Assembly: GCA_039090855.1 (NCBI GenBank)
Contig: CM077011.1
Coordinates: forward strand, 26,875,001-26,939,000
DNA length: 64,000 nucleotides
Reading direction: 5' to 3'
From: Macrothele yani
Taxonomy: Eukaryota; Arthropoda; Arachnida; Araneae; Macrothelidae
Shown here: piece by piece, positions 12,098-23,959 of the stretch
Position numbering within the stretch: position 1 is the first letter of the stretch
Layout: the number at the start of each line of letters is the position of its first letter
Made by a program: the position numbers and the translations under genes
The notes under the pieces: generated by a model
The model's database searches: none
Seen by the model: only the letters and a program-made list of their open reading frames with translations
What the model was told of the DNA's origin: nothing

Positions 12098-13470
12098 CCG
12101 TGCAAATTAATTGGAACAAGCTATTTTATTCTCAGAATTGTAATGTGATCGCCAGTTGATGTCGGAAACCCACGTTAACCGGTTTTATCAGCTGTGAGGT
12201 GGTGTGACTGTTAGAACTTCATAGTAAGAATGTGGTTTAACCGGTTTTAAACAGAAAATAGGCACTTCAGCTTCAGTTGTGAGCTTTCGTTTATGACAGG
12301 TGGATGTTAGTTTTTGCTCTCAGTGAGTATGTGTTGCATTGGTGTATTGAAAAATGGATATTTCCCCAAGGAAGCGTGCAAAAATAATTTCTCTGAAGGA
12401 TCACACTTCTATGACAGTCAGAAATATCGCTTCTGCAGTTGGTGTAGGCAAATCAAATGTATCAAGACTGCTTACGCGATGCAATGCATCTGGATCATCG
12501 TCTCCAAAAAGGAGAGGTAAATGTGGAAGAAAACGAAAAACAACTCCACGAACCGATAAATATCTAATCAGAAATAGTAAAATTAATCAAAAAAAAAAAA
12601 AAAAAAAAAAAAAAAACAAGCACTGACCTTCAAAGAGATAAAGAGATTTATTGGCAAGTGGTTGTCATGTTAGTGATTTAACTGTACGCCGTAGGCTTCT
12701 GGAAGTTGGCCGGAAGGCAAGAAGACCAACGAAAAAACAATATGTGAATGCGAAAATGAAGATAAAACGTTTAGCATGGGCCAAAAAATATAAATCATGG
12801 ACTGCTGACGACTGGAAAAAGGTAATTTTCAGTGATGAAACTCATTTATTTGTGCAGGGTTACCAAGCAAATGTCGTTAGACGAAGCAACTGTGAACCCT
12901 TAAGACCTGAGCATGTCAAACAAACTGTAAAACACCCTCTGAAACAGATGTTTTGGGGGTTTTTCACATCAAAGGGCACTGGAAGCTTAGTTCCTGTTCA
13001 AGGTATGATGAATTCAGCCAAGTACGTAGAAATATTACAACGTAGGATTGTTCCATTCTTGCAAACGTTTGACGGGACCTTTCAACATGACTTGGCCCCA
13101 GGTCCCAATTCGAAATTGGTCAAGAATTTCATGCTGAAAAATCAAATGCATTTGCCTGGAAATTCACCAGACTTAAATCCCATGTGGAATATTTTGAAGA
13201 GACGTTTAGGTAAAATGGACTGTACAACCAAAGAACGCATGATAACGAATGCTATAAAAGTGTGGTTCCACGATTATGAAGTCAAAAATATGTGCACTGA
13301 ATTAGTGGAGTCAATGCCAAAACGAATTCAAGAGGTCATTTCTGCTAAAGGAGGACATACTTCATACTAGTACAGGTATTTATCAGTGTATATCAAGGCA
13401 TAGAATTACAAAAAGACATAGTTTTGGGAAAAAGAGTGATTTTTTACTTTGTCCCAATTAATTTGCACAG
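12098..13470 (+). mobile_element. Tc1-type transposon with TATA flanks
   Basis: The terminal inverted repeats are clear: left CCGTGCAAATTAATTGGAAC, and the right end is the reverse complement of CTGTGCAAATTAATTGGGAC. TATA lies at both borders (12094-12097 and 13471-13474), consistent with insertion at TA. Length is 1373 bp. It holds a single plus-strand transposase pseudogene. Confidence 0.92.
12354..13370 (+). pseudogene. Tc1 transposase lacking its catalytic glutamate
   Basis: ATG at 12354 (MDISPRKRAKIISLKDHTSM) begins an N-terminal HTH (IASAVGVGKSNVSRLL), followed by a GRPR-like basic linker (KCGRKRKTT). An A run at 12590-12616 and an 8-bp duplication (AAAGAGAT) disrupt the linker. The catalytic domain resumes at about 12651 and stays open to TAG 13368-13370: KKVIFSDETHLFV (first D), FQHDLAP (second D), then SPDLNPMWNILK, where the family has an IE-containing block. 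Those residues, including the catalytic E, are missing. The protein ends SAKGGHTSY, the usual Tc1 C-terminus. Confidence 0.9.
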
Positions 13471-13986
13471 TATAGTACTGCTTGGTCACATTCATTTTGA
13501 AGTCCACTGGGACACCTGGCAAATCTCTTGTTCCCATTGTGTAAATGACGGAGAGGGGACACTGGATTGGATTGCGGAGGTGTACTTTCTCTAGCTAGAA
13601 GAAGAAGTGACTTTGGTGGACTTTCCTACTTCAACAAGAGGTACACAATTTAGGGAAGGGTGAGATATGGGGCAAAGGATAAATATCCTCCCCTCTCAGT
13701 CCGTCCGAAGTTCTTAAGCTGAATTGTCTCCGCATTAAAGAAAGGGAAGTTTCGGCTGACGATTTCATTACTTCCGACATTTGTGACATATGTCGAAATT
13801 AAGGATGATGTGATTAACGGCAGGAAAGCTGACTGAGTCATAGAATTTTTCTGATACAGATGAAAACAGTGAGATGAAAGCCCATGGCACAACCGTGAAA
13901 TTATCAGAAGCCTTCTCTGTATTGCAAACTACCCCGTTTTGTGATGGAAGAAGAAGATATTTCGGCACCTTTACAGGACGTAGACG
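13471..13986. other. No gene seen
   Basis: Unremarkable sequence between a Tc1 element and a satellite. Minus-strand frames of 66-80 codons have no recognisable motif. Confidence 0.4.
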
Positions 13987-14935
13987 AAATGAAAGAATTT
14001 TTGAGGCATTGTTCTGATAAGAAAGAAAGCAGCAGAATTTTTTAAAGGAATTTTTGAGGCGTTGTTCTGATAAGAAAAGAAAGCAGGAGAATTGTTTTAA
14101 GGAATTTCCGAGGCATTGTTCTAATAAGAAAGAAAACAGCAGAATTTTAAAAATAATTTTTAGACATTGTTCTGATAAGAAATAAAAGCAGCTGAATTCT
14201 TCAAAGAATTTTTGAAGCGTTGTTCTGATAAGAAAGCAGCAGAATTGTTTTAAGGAATTTCTGAGGCATTGCTCTAATAAGAAAGAAAACAGCAGAATTT
14301 CTTAAAGAATTTTTGAAGCGTTGTTCTGATAAGAAAGAATACAGCAGAATTTCTTAAAAGAATTTTTAGTCATTGTTCTGATAAGAAATAAAAGCAGCAG
14401 AATTTTTTAAAGAATTTTTGAAGCGTTGTTCTGATAAGAAAAGAAAGCAGCAGAATTGTTTTAAGGAATTTCCGAGGCATTGCTCTAATAAGAAAGAAAA
14501 CAGCAGAATTTTTTAAAAGAATTTTGAGACATTGTTCTGATAAGAAATAAAAGCAGCAGAATTTTTTTAAAGAATTTTTGAAGCATTGCTCTGATAAAGA
14601 AAGCAGCACAATTTTTTTAAAGAATATTTGAAAAATTGTTCTGATAAGAAAAAGAAAGCAGCAGAATAGTTTTAATGAATTTTCGAGGCATTGTTCTGAT
14701 AAGGAAAAAAAGCCGCAGAATTTAAACCAAAAATTGAGGCATTGTTCTGATAAGAAAGAAAGCAGCAGAGTTTTTAAAGAATTTTTGAGGCGTTGTTCTG
14801 ATAAGAAAAGAAAGCAGCAGAATAGTTTTAATGAATTTTCGATGCATTGTTCTGATGAGGAAAAAAAGCCGCAGAATTTTTTTTTAAATTGAGGCGTTCT
14901 TCTGATAAGAAAGAATGCAGCAGAATTTTTCAATC
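13987..14935. repeat. ~53-bp satellite, about 18 copies
   Basis: Each unit contains TTGTTCTGATAAGAAAG, AGCAGCAGAATT and TTTTTAAAGAATTTTTGAGG. The TTGTTCTGAT motif recurs about every 50-55 bp from 14009 to about 14896. Length variation is mostly in A and T runs. The 197-codon minus-strand ORF (14370-14963) is a product of the repeat and not a gene. Confidence 0.92.
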
Positions 14936-15479
14936 CAGCTCTCACTGTATGTACTGTAAACACTATTTTTACATGTACGTACTATAACTTACATACTGTA
15001 TTACAGTGCTCAATGTCATTGCACTATTTGTTTTTGTCTTTGTTGTGCAAAGTTTTTGCAATAAATGTTTCAGTAGCCTAAAGGTATTAATATACTTTTC
15101 CCTCAAATTATACTAGGTAATTTTACATATTTCAGTAGGTATTTAGTTCTTGAATTAATCCTTTAAGCGGCCGATACATCTCAACCAAATGACGCCCCAA
15201 ATTTTCTGTGCTCCCCAATCAAAAATGTTCACATATCCGCCGGGTTTTGTGAAAGCTACGGGAAAACAGTTCCTTCCCTCCACTCGCTTCTCAATAGTAC
15301 CTACTGTAAACCTGTTAGTGACAAGCGCTCGTCTCTGGTCCATTCTCTGCTCCATCCCCACGGCATAATGGCGAAGCGTTAGTCCTTCTCTATATGAAAA
15401 CAATACCATTGCGTGTAAACAAATGACTTACGCATCGTTTCTTTCCTTTTTATCGCGTCTTTTGTAAAAAAAGATCGTG
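14936..15479. other. No gene seen
   Basis: AT-rich spacer. An 84-codon minus-strand frame at 15155-15409 has no recognised domain. Confidence 0.35.
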
Positions 15480-17250
15480 CTTATGTTATCGGTTTGTCTG
15501 TCCGTACATCCGTTTGTAGACACCATATCTCTGCAATTATTAGTCCGCTTTATAAAAAAAAATTGTATTGGGAAGCTTGAAATATGCGAATGATGAACCT
15601 TCATTTCGATTTTTTTACGATGTACAATTTCGCCGCTACAAATGCAGATGATGTCGAATTCAAAATGCATTTTATTCCATGTATTTGCTTCTAAACATCC
15701 GATTGAAAAAATTATTTTATCTTTCGATTCCATTTATGTCGAAGAGGATTTTAGGTATAGTTACTTTTCAAGTTACGCATAAATTTTTCCGCTAAGGGGC
15801 GTAAAAGTAAATTACGTTTTCCCCTATATATCTTCTTCTAAAACACCGACTTGAAATTTTTTTCTTCAGCGGATACAGCTCCTAATGGAAAATATTTTGC
15901 ATATAATTTCTAAATTTTGGTGAAAAATACTTTGGCCATCAGGCGACGTAAGTGTTAATTTTTGCTTCTGGTATATCTGCCATGAAATCTGAGCTTCTAA
16001 AATCTCCATTGAAAACATTATTTCGTGGACCGCTGCCACTCACGGCGATAAACCTTTTTGGAATATTTTCTTCTTAAAATATTGCATGGTTTCTCCGGAA
16101 GGGGGCGTAGATATATATCTTATTTTTATCAATATATCTGCTTCTAATGGTCCGATTTAAAAATTCCGTCTTTATTAGATAGAGTTTCCGGTGTGACACG
16201 TTTTTCAAATATTTTCAAAATTTTAAAGTAATTCATAGATTTTCCGCTAGCGGGCGTAAAGGTAAATTGCATTTCCCCCGATATCTCTGCTTCTAAAACT
16301 CTGATTTGGGAAATTATTCCTGCACCGGGTACAGATTCTGATGGGAAATCCTTTGCATGTAATTTCTAATTTTGGTAATAAGTGGTTTTGTCACCAGGGG
16401 CGTAAGTCTTAATTTCCGCTTGTGATGTATTTGCAGCAAAATCGGAGCTTCTAAAACCTCGACGGAAAAAAATCGTTTGTGGATCGATTCTGCTCACGTC
16501 GGCAACCCTTTTAGGAATATTTTCTTCTTAAAATAATGCATGGTTTCTACGCCAGAAGGCGTAGATGTATATCTTATTTTTGTCAATATCTCTACTTCTC
16601 GGAGTCCGATTTGAAAAATTCCTTCTTTGTTGGATAGTGTTTCGATGCGAAATATTTTTCATATAAATTCAAAATTTTTAACTAAATCATAGACTTTCTT
16701 CTAGGGGCGCATAGGTAAATTGCGTTTTCTGCATTATTTCTGCTTCTAAAACTCGGATTTGAGGAATTCTTTCTGTATCGCATACAACTCCTGAAGGAAA
16801 ATGTTTTTCATATATTTCTAATATTTGGTAAAGAATAGTTTGGCCACCTGGGCATAAGTGTTAATTTCTACTTCTGACGTATTTGCAGCAAAATCTGAGC
16901 TCCTGAAAACTCGACTAAAATTTTTTTCTTGGACCGATACCGGTCACATGGAAAAACCTTTTGAGAATACTTTCTTTCTAATATAATGCATGGTTTTCCG
17001 GCCAGGGAGCGTACATGTATATCTTATATTTGTCCATTTCTCTGCTTCGAAGAGACCGATTTGAAAAATTCTTTCTTCGTTGGAGAGCGTTTCCGCTGCG
17101 AAATGTTTGTCATATAAATTCAAATCTTTCTTAACGCACAAGTCTGCAACCAGAGGGCGTAAGTTACGATTCCGTTTAGAGCAATATCTGCGGGATTACA
17201 TACCCGAAGGAAGAACTTCTTTCTTCCGTCAGATAGTATTGTTTTCCATA
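15480..17250. repeat. Higher-order satellite: three ~150-bp monomers per ~453-bp unit
   Basis: The motif GGCGTA (or a close variant) recurs at 15798, 15942, 16104, 16253, 16399, 16558, 16706, 16851, 17007 and 17156. Spacings cycle as about 147, 146 and 159 bp, giving a repeating unit of 455, 453 and 450 bp. Each monomer class has its own wording: CCGCTAGCGGGCGTAAAGG; CACCAGGGGCGTAAG with TTGCAGCAAAATC; GAATATTTTCTTCTTAAAAT with TGCATGG. The same classes return in order three times. Confidence 0.9.
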
Positions 17251-17744
17251 CCGGTTGCATTGACTTTGAATAGCTTCGATAAATTTAATTTGCGTCAGAA
17301 CGGATTCAAAAGACGTGCTCATTACACCCGAAAATTCGATATCATCTTTCTTGTTTAGGTTCTTCGCCATTGTTGTAGCCATTTCAGCAGGTAATCAGTC
17401 AGGATTAATGGCAATTACCCCCTAAATGATTGCTTTGAGTAACAAACTAATGGGTAAGCAGCGCTTTCTGATGAGCAGTTTCACTCGTCCCAGACGACTT
17501 TGGTGAATATATTCCTTCGATATGATTTCATTCAATTTTGCTAATCCTGTGTTAATTCGTCCTAGCCGATTAAAGGATTGATTGCATATCAATAGCACGA
17601 ACTACTTTTAACGCAAACAATGTTTTGGTCCTTGTGATGTTCGTGTTAACGAGGCCCGACTGCAATTAACTGCGCCAGAACTGGAGTTGCTTCTGCTAAA
17701 TCAAGAACCCCATTGTGGATCGGAACATACCTACCCTATTTATC
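17251..17744. other. No gene seen
   Basis: No ORF or repeat supported between the satellite and the next Tc1 relic. Confidence 0.35.
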
Positions 17745-18560
17745 ATCTTAGTTGATGAACAGCTTCAATTCCCTGTGGTATGAAATCAACGAGGCGATAA
17801 TATCTTTCTACAGGTATGTTTACCTAAGGGAATGTGATGGCGTTCGTCAATCGCCGAATGTTCGCTGGAGGAGGACCTTTGTTACGAATGGCTTTCTCAA
17901 TCTCATCCCACAGCTGCTCAATTGGCTTCAAATCTGGGAATGCTGGGGGCCACTTTAGCAGTTTGAAGTCTTCTGGAACCACTGTGGTACGATTCGAGCC
18001 TTGTCCCATGCTCCTAGAAGCTGTCCTCTCCATCAGGAAACACCATGCACATGTACGAGTGTTCCTGATCCGCAATAATGTTAAGATATCTCACGGCATC
18101 CGATATCCCAACAGTTGCATTAAGAAACCCAATTCCCGCCATGAAAACAGACCCCACACCATTACACTGCCTCCACAAGCTTGTACAGTTAACGCTAGAC
18201 AGCTCGGACCAACCAATTCGCGCGGTTGACGCTATATTACGGCTCATCCATGAACGTGTATTAACTAAAACCTGATTCATAGCACCAGTTGACCTTTTCT
18301 CCGTCCTTACGAGTCCAGTTTTGGTGCCAGAACACACGAATTTATCGGTATTTTAGCAGAGAAGAGTGATAAGGAAAGGGACGCCGTCTGCTGTTATAGC
18401 GCATTCCCGCCAATTTCTGGTGGGCTGTGTTTGCTACAGTTCTCCTCTCACTACCGCTGTAGCACTGCGCGGTTACTTGACGCAGTGGAGTTCGTCTGTT
18501 ACCTCGTACAATCTTCTCCAAGCGCCGTTGCTCTCGAATATCGACCAGTTGTGTGCTCCC
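17745..18560 (-). pseudogene. Tc1 transposase relic, catalytic residues lost
   Basis: Minus-strand frames read, in order, GNRRTPLRQVTAQ-type linker text, GEKVNWCYESGF (family: W-S-D-E-S-R-F; D replaced by Y), GVGSVFMAGIGF, DAVRYLNIIADQEHSYM with VFPDGEDSF, a degraded second-aspartate region, then PPAFPDLKPIEQLWDEIEKA and a C-terminal PPANIRRLTNAI. Two of the three catalytic residues are gone. The wording VRYLNI-ADQ is shared with the Tc1 at 28973-30821, so the two probably belong to related lineages. No terminal repeats were identified. Confidence 0.8.
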
Positions 18561-18749
18561 AAAGGAAGACCGCTGATTGCTTATCTTGTTGCTTGTGTGC
18601 TACTCATTGCACACATTTAACACAATTGTTCTTGCATAGCCGAGAAGGTTTACCGTTTCTTAAATAATAAATCATATAAATCAATCATTCAATCAAACAC
18701 ACAAGGGAGTCAATATGTAAATACACGATACATGTAAACATAGAGGAAG
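18561..18749. other. No gene seen
   Basis: Short spacer between a Tc1 relic and a Penelope relic; it may contain the unrecognisable N-terminus of the former. Confidence 0.3.
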
Positions 18750-19300
18750 AAGATTATCGTCCATTCGAGTCTGTAAGAAGTCGTTGGCTCGGCTCATTTC
18801 TCGTCATCCAGTAACAATTTCCAGGGAAGGGGGATAGTGGAAGGGGAATCATCATTGCAGCACGAATATCTGAATTTATAAATGAGAAGGCTTTCTGTAA
18901 ACAAGATTGATGATCTTGTTTTTGCAGTGGCAAGGATATCTGCCCTAGAACAATCAGGTTGATGCGTACCCTGTAGGCATAGGCGGTATAAGGCCGCAGT
19001 ACACTGGAACTATTTCTGGCATTATATTTGTGTTCATATAGTCTATTTCTCAAGGTACGCAACGTAGAACCATGTAGGTTTGATCTTCGGTGTTTGGATC
19101 AATAGCTTTCATGGGTATAGCATATACCCCATGCTTATTTAAAGTGCTGAGTGGGTCTCTGTCATTCCTGATTAGGGTTAACAGATTCTCTGCCTTGATT
19201 CCCAAACCTAAATTAGATCATACAGATGTTTTTCAAAACATTAGTAACACCCGGAATAAACGGTAAGGAACCCACGTTTTTAATTAGCTGACGCTCTCGA
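18750..19300 (-). pseudogene. Penelope-like GIY-YIG endonuclease relic
   Basis: On the minus strand: SLPFIPGVTNVLKNI, then ENLLTLIRNDRDPLSTLNKH directly followed by GVYAIPMKAIDP (the GIY motif as GVY), then T-Y-M-G-S-T (YIG motif; one base is missing here) and LRTLRNRLYEHKYN. This is the linker and endonuclease of a Penelope-like element. The end near 18754-18840 reads to a stop after the nuclease. It is independent of the copy at 0.6-3.2 kb and in the opposite orientation. The RT part is absent. Confidence 0.8.
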
Positions 19301-20341
19301 GCAAATGCTCCCGCCTAACGACGACTCTTATACCTCTTTCAAAGTCGTTTAAATTATAAGTCTTTCTCATATTGCCGCTGTCTGCGTTTCGTACACGCAG
19401 AATCCTTTGCAGTGAGCGGTTTATAAAGCCATCTCAACCTCGTATTTGAGTACGTAATTGAGGATGGAACGTATGTACACATCTGTAAGAAGTATACAGA
19501 TAAAAAGCATACAATGTAAATATGTGTACATGTATATTGGAAGCATATTTCCCATGTAAAAAAAATGTAGTTAGGCGCTACTGAGTACTCATCATATATC
19601 TCCTTTATACATCTATAAAAATTGTAAACAGTACTCACCGTACGGTTTCTTCATACATAGTATTCATCCTACACCTCTTTCATACTACCTCTAAAAACTA
19701 GATGGTGGTTTTTCTTCTGTAAATTAAAAAAAATCGAATTACTGCGAGCTATGCAGCTTCACACGCTTCTCTGAGAAGACCTGGCTAATATCCGCTCGAA
19801 GTTTACCGTCGATAATTGCTTTCATGTATCGATTCTTGCAACTGAAACAGGCGCTGATGCGTTTGTAGGTGTGTCTGTGTTATTTATGAGAACTCAGCGT
19901 TCGCTAAATTGATTACTCAGATGAATGACAGAGCTGTTCGTTTTTTGTTTGAATGCTTCTCGCAAAATGTCAGTGGCGAACGGGTAGATTGATTTTCCAT
20001 TTTGTCATACTGTGTTTTATTTAACTTTCTTCATGAGCCCTAATTGCTATGAGGAATCGCTCTTCGCCAATTTAGTAACAATTACTCTTGAGAGGAAATG
20101 GAGCTAAAGAACTAGAGCTGATTAACATATTGAACCCCCATGTATCATCCAGAAATAAGGTTCTGTGCAAAGGAAGCATATATTGACTTGCTAATAGGCT
20201 ACAATTTAGCTATAGTAGTTACGTAAATCCCTGGTATGGTAAAATCTAATTCTTGTTTTAACAGAGTGGTAATGTTCTAAATTTTGGTAAACTACAAGAA
20301 TTGCAGAATTCAAGACAGGTACAGAAAGCCCCGAAAGTGCC
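19301..20341. other. No gene seen
   Basis: No supported feature. Several ORFs under 95 codons are chance frames. Confidence 0.4.
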
Positions 20342-20491
20342 ACCCCGGTGGCGCAGTGGTGTAAGCGCTGGCGTCCGAGTCTCGGTGGTGTATTTGGCTC
20401 ACGTCTCTGCCTCTCTCCCTTCCCTGGAACTTACAGCCCCAAATTGGGAACAGAAGATTGTGTATAGCCCTTTGAGATGCTCACTTTCGAA
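20342..20491 (+). mobile_element. tRNA-derived SINE (family B), diverged
   Basis: Starts ACCCCGGTGGCGCAGTGG, the A-box region of family B. The B-box part is deleted, but the body (CTCTCCCTTCCCTGGAAC, then AAATTGGGAAC and TTTGAGATGCTCAC) matches the copies at 49789, 55103 and 32727. It lies about 55 bp upstream of the next Tc1 element. Confidence 0.72.
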
Positions 20492-20545
20492 TCGTATGGA
20501 ACTTCTCGAAACCAATACAGCACAGTAAAACATGTAATACGAATA

Positions 20546-20968
20546 ATGCACTCATCGTTAAAAAAATAGTTGTACCCGAAAGGAAGCTTGACATCGTGAG
20601 ACATGGAAATGATTCTAGTATCACGCTCGGCCGCGCATGTGACGCAAGAAAGGAGGGGTCGTAGTGCTGTGCCTGACCGAGTGTATAAGATCCTCCCGTT
20701 CCGCCTGATTGCCATTCTGACTCGTGCTGCTGTGTTGGTTGAATCCTTTGCAAGTTAAATATGCCTCGGAGAAAAGTTCGGAAGCAATTTGAGCAGTTCG
20801 AGGAGTTCTAGAGGGGCCGCATCGTTGGGCTCTGGGAAGGGGATGGTCTTATCGCCGTATTGCGCGCCAAACCGGTCGTGCGGATATCACCATAGCACGC
20901 TGTTGGCGGCAGTGGATAGGATAAGGCACTCAGAAGCAACAAGAAGGGTTTGGGAGACCTAGACGAAC

Positions 20969-21008
<40 letters not shown>

Positions 21009-21912
21009 CGACGGGTTGTCCGACATGCACGGAGTGACCCAACAGCCACGAATGTGGATATTCAGAAAGCAGTGGTACCCTCCATGCATCGTCCGATTAA
21101 TTCTAGCACCATTGGCAGACGGTTGCACGAGGTAGGACTACACGCACGCAGAGCGTTACGACGACTGCCCTTAACAACAGTGCATCGTCGCCAAAGACTG
21201 CAATGGTGTCGTGCCAGACTGTCATGAAGTCACACAGAATGGCAGCGGGGTATCTTCATTGACGAGTCCCGCTTTTGTCTTGGAGGAGATGACCACCGAA
21301 TCCATGTGTGGAGGCACGGTGGTTAGCGCCAAGATGAACAGTTTGTTGTCGAGTGTCACATGTTCAAAAGTCCTGGCGTCATAGTGTGGGGTGCAATTGC
21401 TTACGATACCATATCCCCTTTGGTGTTCATTTCTGAACGCTCACTTCGCTGCGATTTTCCAACAGGATAACGCTCATCCGCATACTGCTGCTGTCTTCAG
21501 AACTTGTCTTCAAGGCACTGACAATCTGCCATGGCCAACCGCATTGCAAGATCTATCACCGATTAAAATTGTGTGGGATGCTATTGGACGCACTATCCAT
21601 ATTTCACCCCTACCGCACAATCTGCAGGAACTGCGTGAAAAGATTCAAGCTGCATGGGGAGGCTTATCGCAGGACAACGTTAGGAACCTGTACAACTCCA
21701 TGCCGAGACATCTGGGATGCTGTTTGAGCAAACATGGCAGCCCGACGCATACTGAGAGACTATTAATTGACGTGTAGCTCAATAAATATTGCCCATATCA
21801 GTCTCAAGGTTTGATCATTTATTGTTCCTGGTAACCTATAACTTCCTCCCGAATAGAATTGCAATCTGACACGTTCTTCTGGGTGCAACTATTTTTTTGA
21901 CGATGAGTGTAG
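20546..21912 (+). mobile_element. Tc1 transposon
   Basis: Left end near 20546: ATGCACTCATCGTTAAAAAA then ATAGTTGTACCC. Right end is the reverse complement of CTACACTCATCGTCAAAAAA then ATAGTTGCACCC. TA flanks both ends (20544-20545 and 21913-21914). Length 1367 bp. The transposase gene inside is heavily damaged. Confidence 0.88.
20761..21777 (+). pseudogene. Tc1 transposase, catalytic E changed to K, (GA)n insert
   Basis: Begins ATG 20761 (MPRRKVRKQFEQFEEF, then a TAG) and has many frameshifts. A (GA)n microsatellite at 20972-21006 lies in the linker after GRPRRTT. Catalytic pieces are FIDESRFCLGGDDHRIHVW (first D), IFQQDNAHPHTAAVF (second D) and LSPIKIVWDAIG, where lysine replaces the catalytic glutamate (family: PIEHVWD). 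The second D to K distance is also two residues short. Ends at TAG 21775-21777. Confidence 0.85.
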
Positions 21913-21943
21913 TACAGTATAGTAATAGTGCGTTGGGAATTAT

Positions 21944-22682
21944 AGTCAGCCGTTGGTATGGCCCTTTATACTGGTAGCGCAGAAAGTCAGCCGTTGGTAT
22001 GGCCCTTTATACTGGTAGCGCAGAAAGTCAGCCGTTGGTATGGCCCTTTATGCTGGTAGCGCAGAAAGTCAGCCGTTGGTATGGCCCTTTATACTGGTAG
22101 CGCAGAAAGTCAGCCGTTGGTATGGCCCTTTGTACTGGTAGCGCAGAAAGTCAGCCGTTGATATGGCCCTTTATACTGGTAGCGCAGAAAGTCAGCAGTT
22201 GGTATGGCCCTTTATACTGGTAGCGCAGAAAGTCAGCCGTTGGTATGACCCTTCATATTGGTAGCGCAGAAAGTCAGCCGTTGGTATGGCCCTTTATACT
22301 GGTAGCGCAGAAAGTCAGCAGTTGGTATGGCCCTTTATACTGGTAGCGCAGAAAGTCAGCCGTTGGTATAGCCCTTTATACTGGTAGGGCAGAAAGTCAG
22401 CTGTTGGTATGGCCCTTCATATTGGTAGCGCAGAAAGTCAGCTGTTGGTATAGCCCTTTATACTGGTAGGGCAGAAAGTCAGCTGTTGGTATGGCCCTTC
22501 ATATTGGTAGCGCAGAAAGTCAGCCGTTGGTATGGCCCTTTATACTGGTAGCGCAGAAAGTCAGCAGTTGGTATGGCCCTTTATACTGGTAGCGCAGAAA
22601 GTCAGCCGTTGGTATGACCCTTTATACTGGTAGCGCAGAAAGTCAGCCGTTGGTATGGCCCTTTATACTGGTAGCGCAGAAA
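21944..22682. repeat. 41-bp minisatellite, 18 copies
   Basis: Unit AGTCAGCCGTTGGTATGGCC followed by CTTTATACTGGTAGCGCAGA and A. The length 739 bp divided by 41 gives 18.0 copies. Variants (CCGTT/CAGTT/CTGTT; TTTATACTGG/TTCATATTGG) recur in blocks, suggesting multi-unit duplications. It begins only 31 bp after the right end of the Tc1 element. I recognise no coding origin. Confidence 0.95.
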
Positions 22683-23959
22683 GGCATCCCGTCGTAGAGG
22701 TATTTTAATTAAGTCAGCACATATCTTAAATTCAGTAGAGTCAAAAAATAATTTGGACTTCTCTGAGTATCTCACCGGAATCATCATCGCATAATTACAT
22801 TGCTTCTGTTGAAAACTTTGTTTCAGATATTTCGTTTTAGAAGCAGACGGTGTTTTTAAGATTACTAGAATGGCTGCACTGGAGTTTTATGTACGTTTTG
22901 GAGTCACGATTCGCAAAAGCATTTAGGCTGTGCAGAAAAAGTAATGATCATGTTCCAAGATTGCTCCTGTCAATAATTAATTTATTCTTTTGGAATACAT
23001 TGGACTCCCTCATTTCTCGGATATGTCGTAACAATAGTTTTCACATGTCGTTTTGACCCAATTCTGAATTTCAAGGTCAATCCGGAGGCAGAAGATGTTA
23101 TCAAATTTTTACAAAAATTTAGACGTTATTTTGAGACACCCTAGAGGCTATTTTGAGGCACCCTTTTTAGCACTATTAAAAACCGATATTGGACAGAAAA
23201 CAATTCCTATGCATTCGTGACCAACAGACAATTTTTCTCAATTTCATGAAATTTCAAGGTCAATCCGGAGGCAGAAGAGAAGATGATATGCAATTGTTGC
23301 AAAATTTCATATGTGTTTTAAAGACATCATTTGGCTCCCTTTTATTGCTATGGGAATCGATGAATAGAAAAAAAAAACAACCTTTTTGATCCACCCTAGC
23401 TGGCATTACATCTGGAAACACTCCATCAGGAGATGCTAGTTCGATTCCCGCTCCAAGGCGGAGTAAGTTTTCTGAAGAGGTGACTACATGGGAAACAGTG
23501 GAAATAAGGTACTTATGTGCCGATAATGACATTCTCGCTGTCTCCCATGTATTTGTGAAAAATTAATTTTTCATGAATTTTCGTTTCCCATTGAAAGCTA
23601 AAATTACTGTAATTTACATTACCAAAAAGGTGCACCAAGAAAAGTGTACAATGCTAAGAGATTAAAAATATCTAAGACAAAGTCTTGGAATCTTAAACTT
23701 TTTTTCAGCTCATGTCGTGACAACAGTGGGAATGCAATGATCTGTAGGTATGAAAAGTGTGCAGGTAATTTATTAGTTTGAAGAATGTACAATGTATGAA
23801 CTATTACGAATCCAATAAATATTGCTACAGTTTCGTGTTTTGATGGACTTCACAGTGATTCTTCGTCTTCAGTTCTTTGTGTTCCCACTCATACGGCTGA
23901 GATTAGAGACCCACTCAGATGTCTTAGCCTAAAGCCACTAAGGCCTTAATCCGGCCCTA
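22683..23959. other. No gene; a direct duplication and a tRNA-like piece
   Basis: The text TCAAGGTCAATCCGGAGGCA occurs twice, about 183 bp apart (near 23070 and 23253), with similar following sequence, so a segment was duplicated. At about 23397-23470, CTAGCTGGCATTAC, then AGGAGATGCTAGTTCGATTC and CCGCTCC, resemble the 3' half of a tRNA or tRNA-derived SINE. No ORF is convincing. Confidence 0.5.

Noticed and set aside
14370..14963. 197-codon minus-strand protein
   Set aside because: The frame is open only because a ~53-bp satellite is being translated; the residue repeats follow the DNA repeat.
21944..22682. CRISPR array
   Set aside because: Units are contiguous 41-bp tandem copies with no unique spacers, in a eukaryotic setting.
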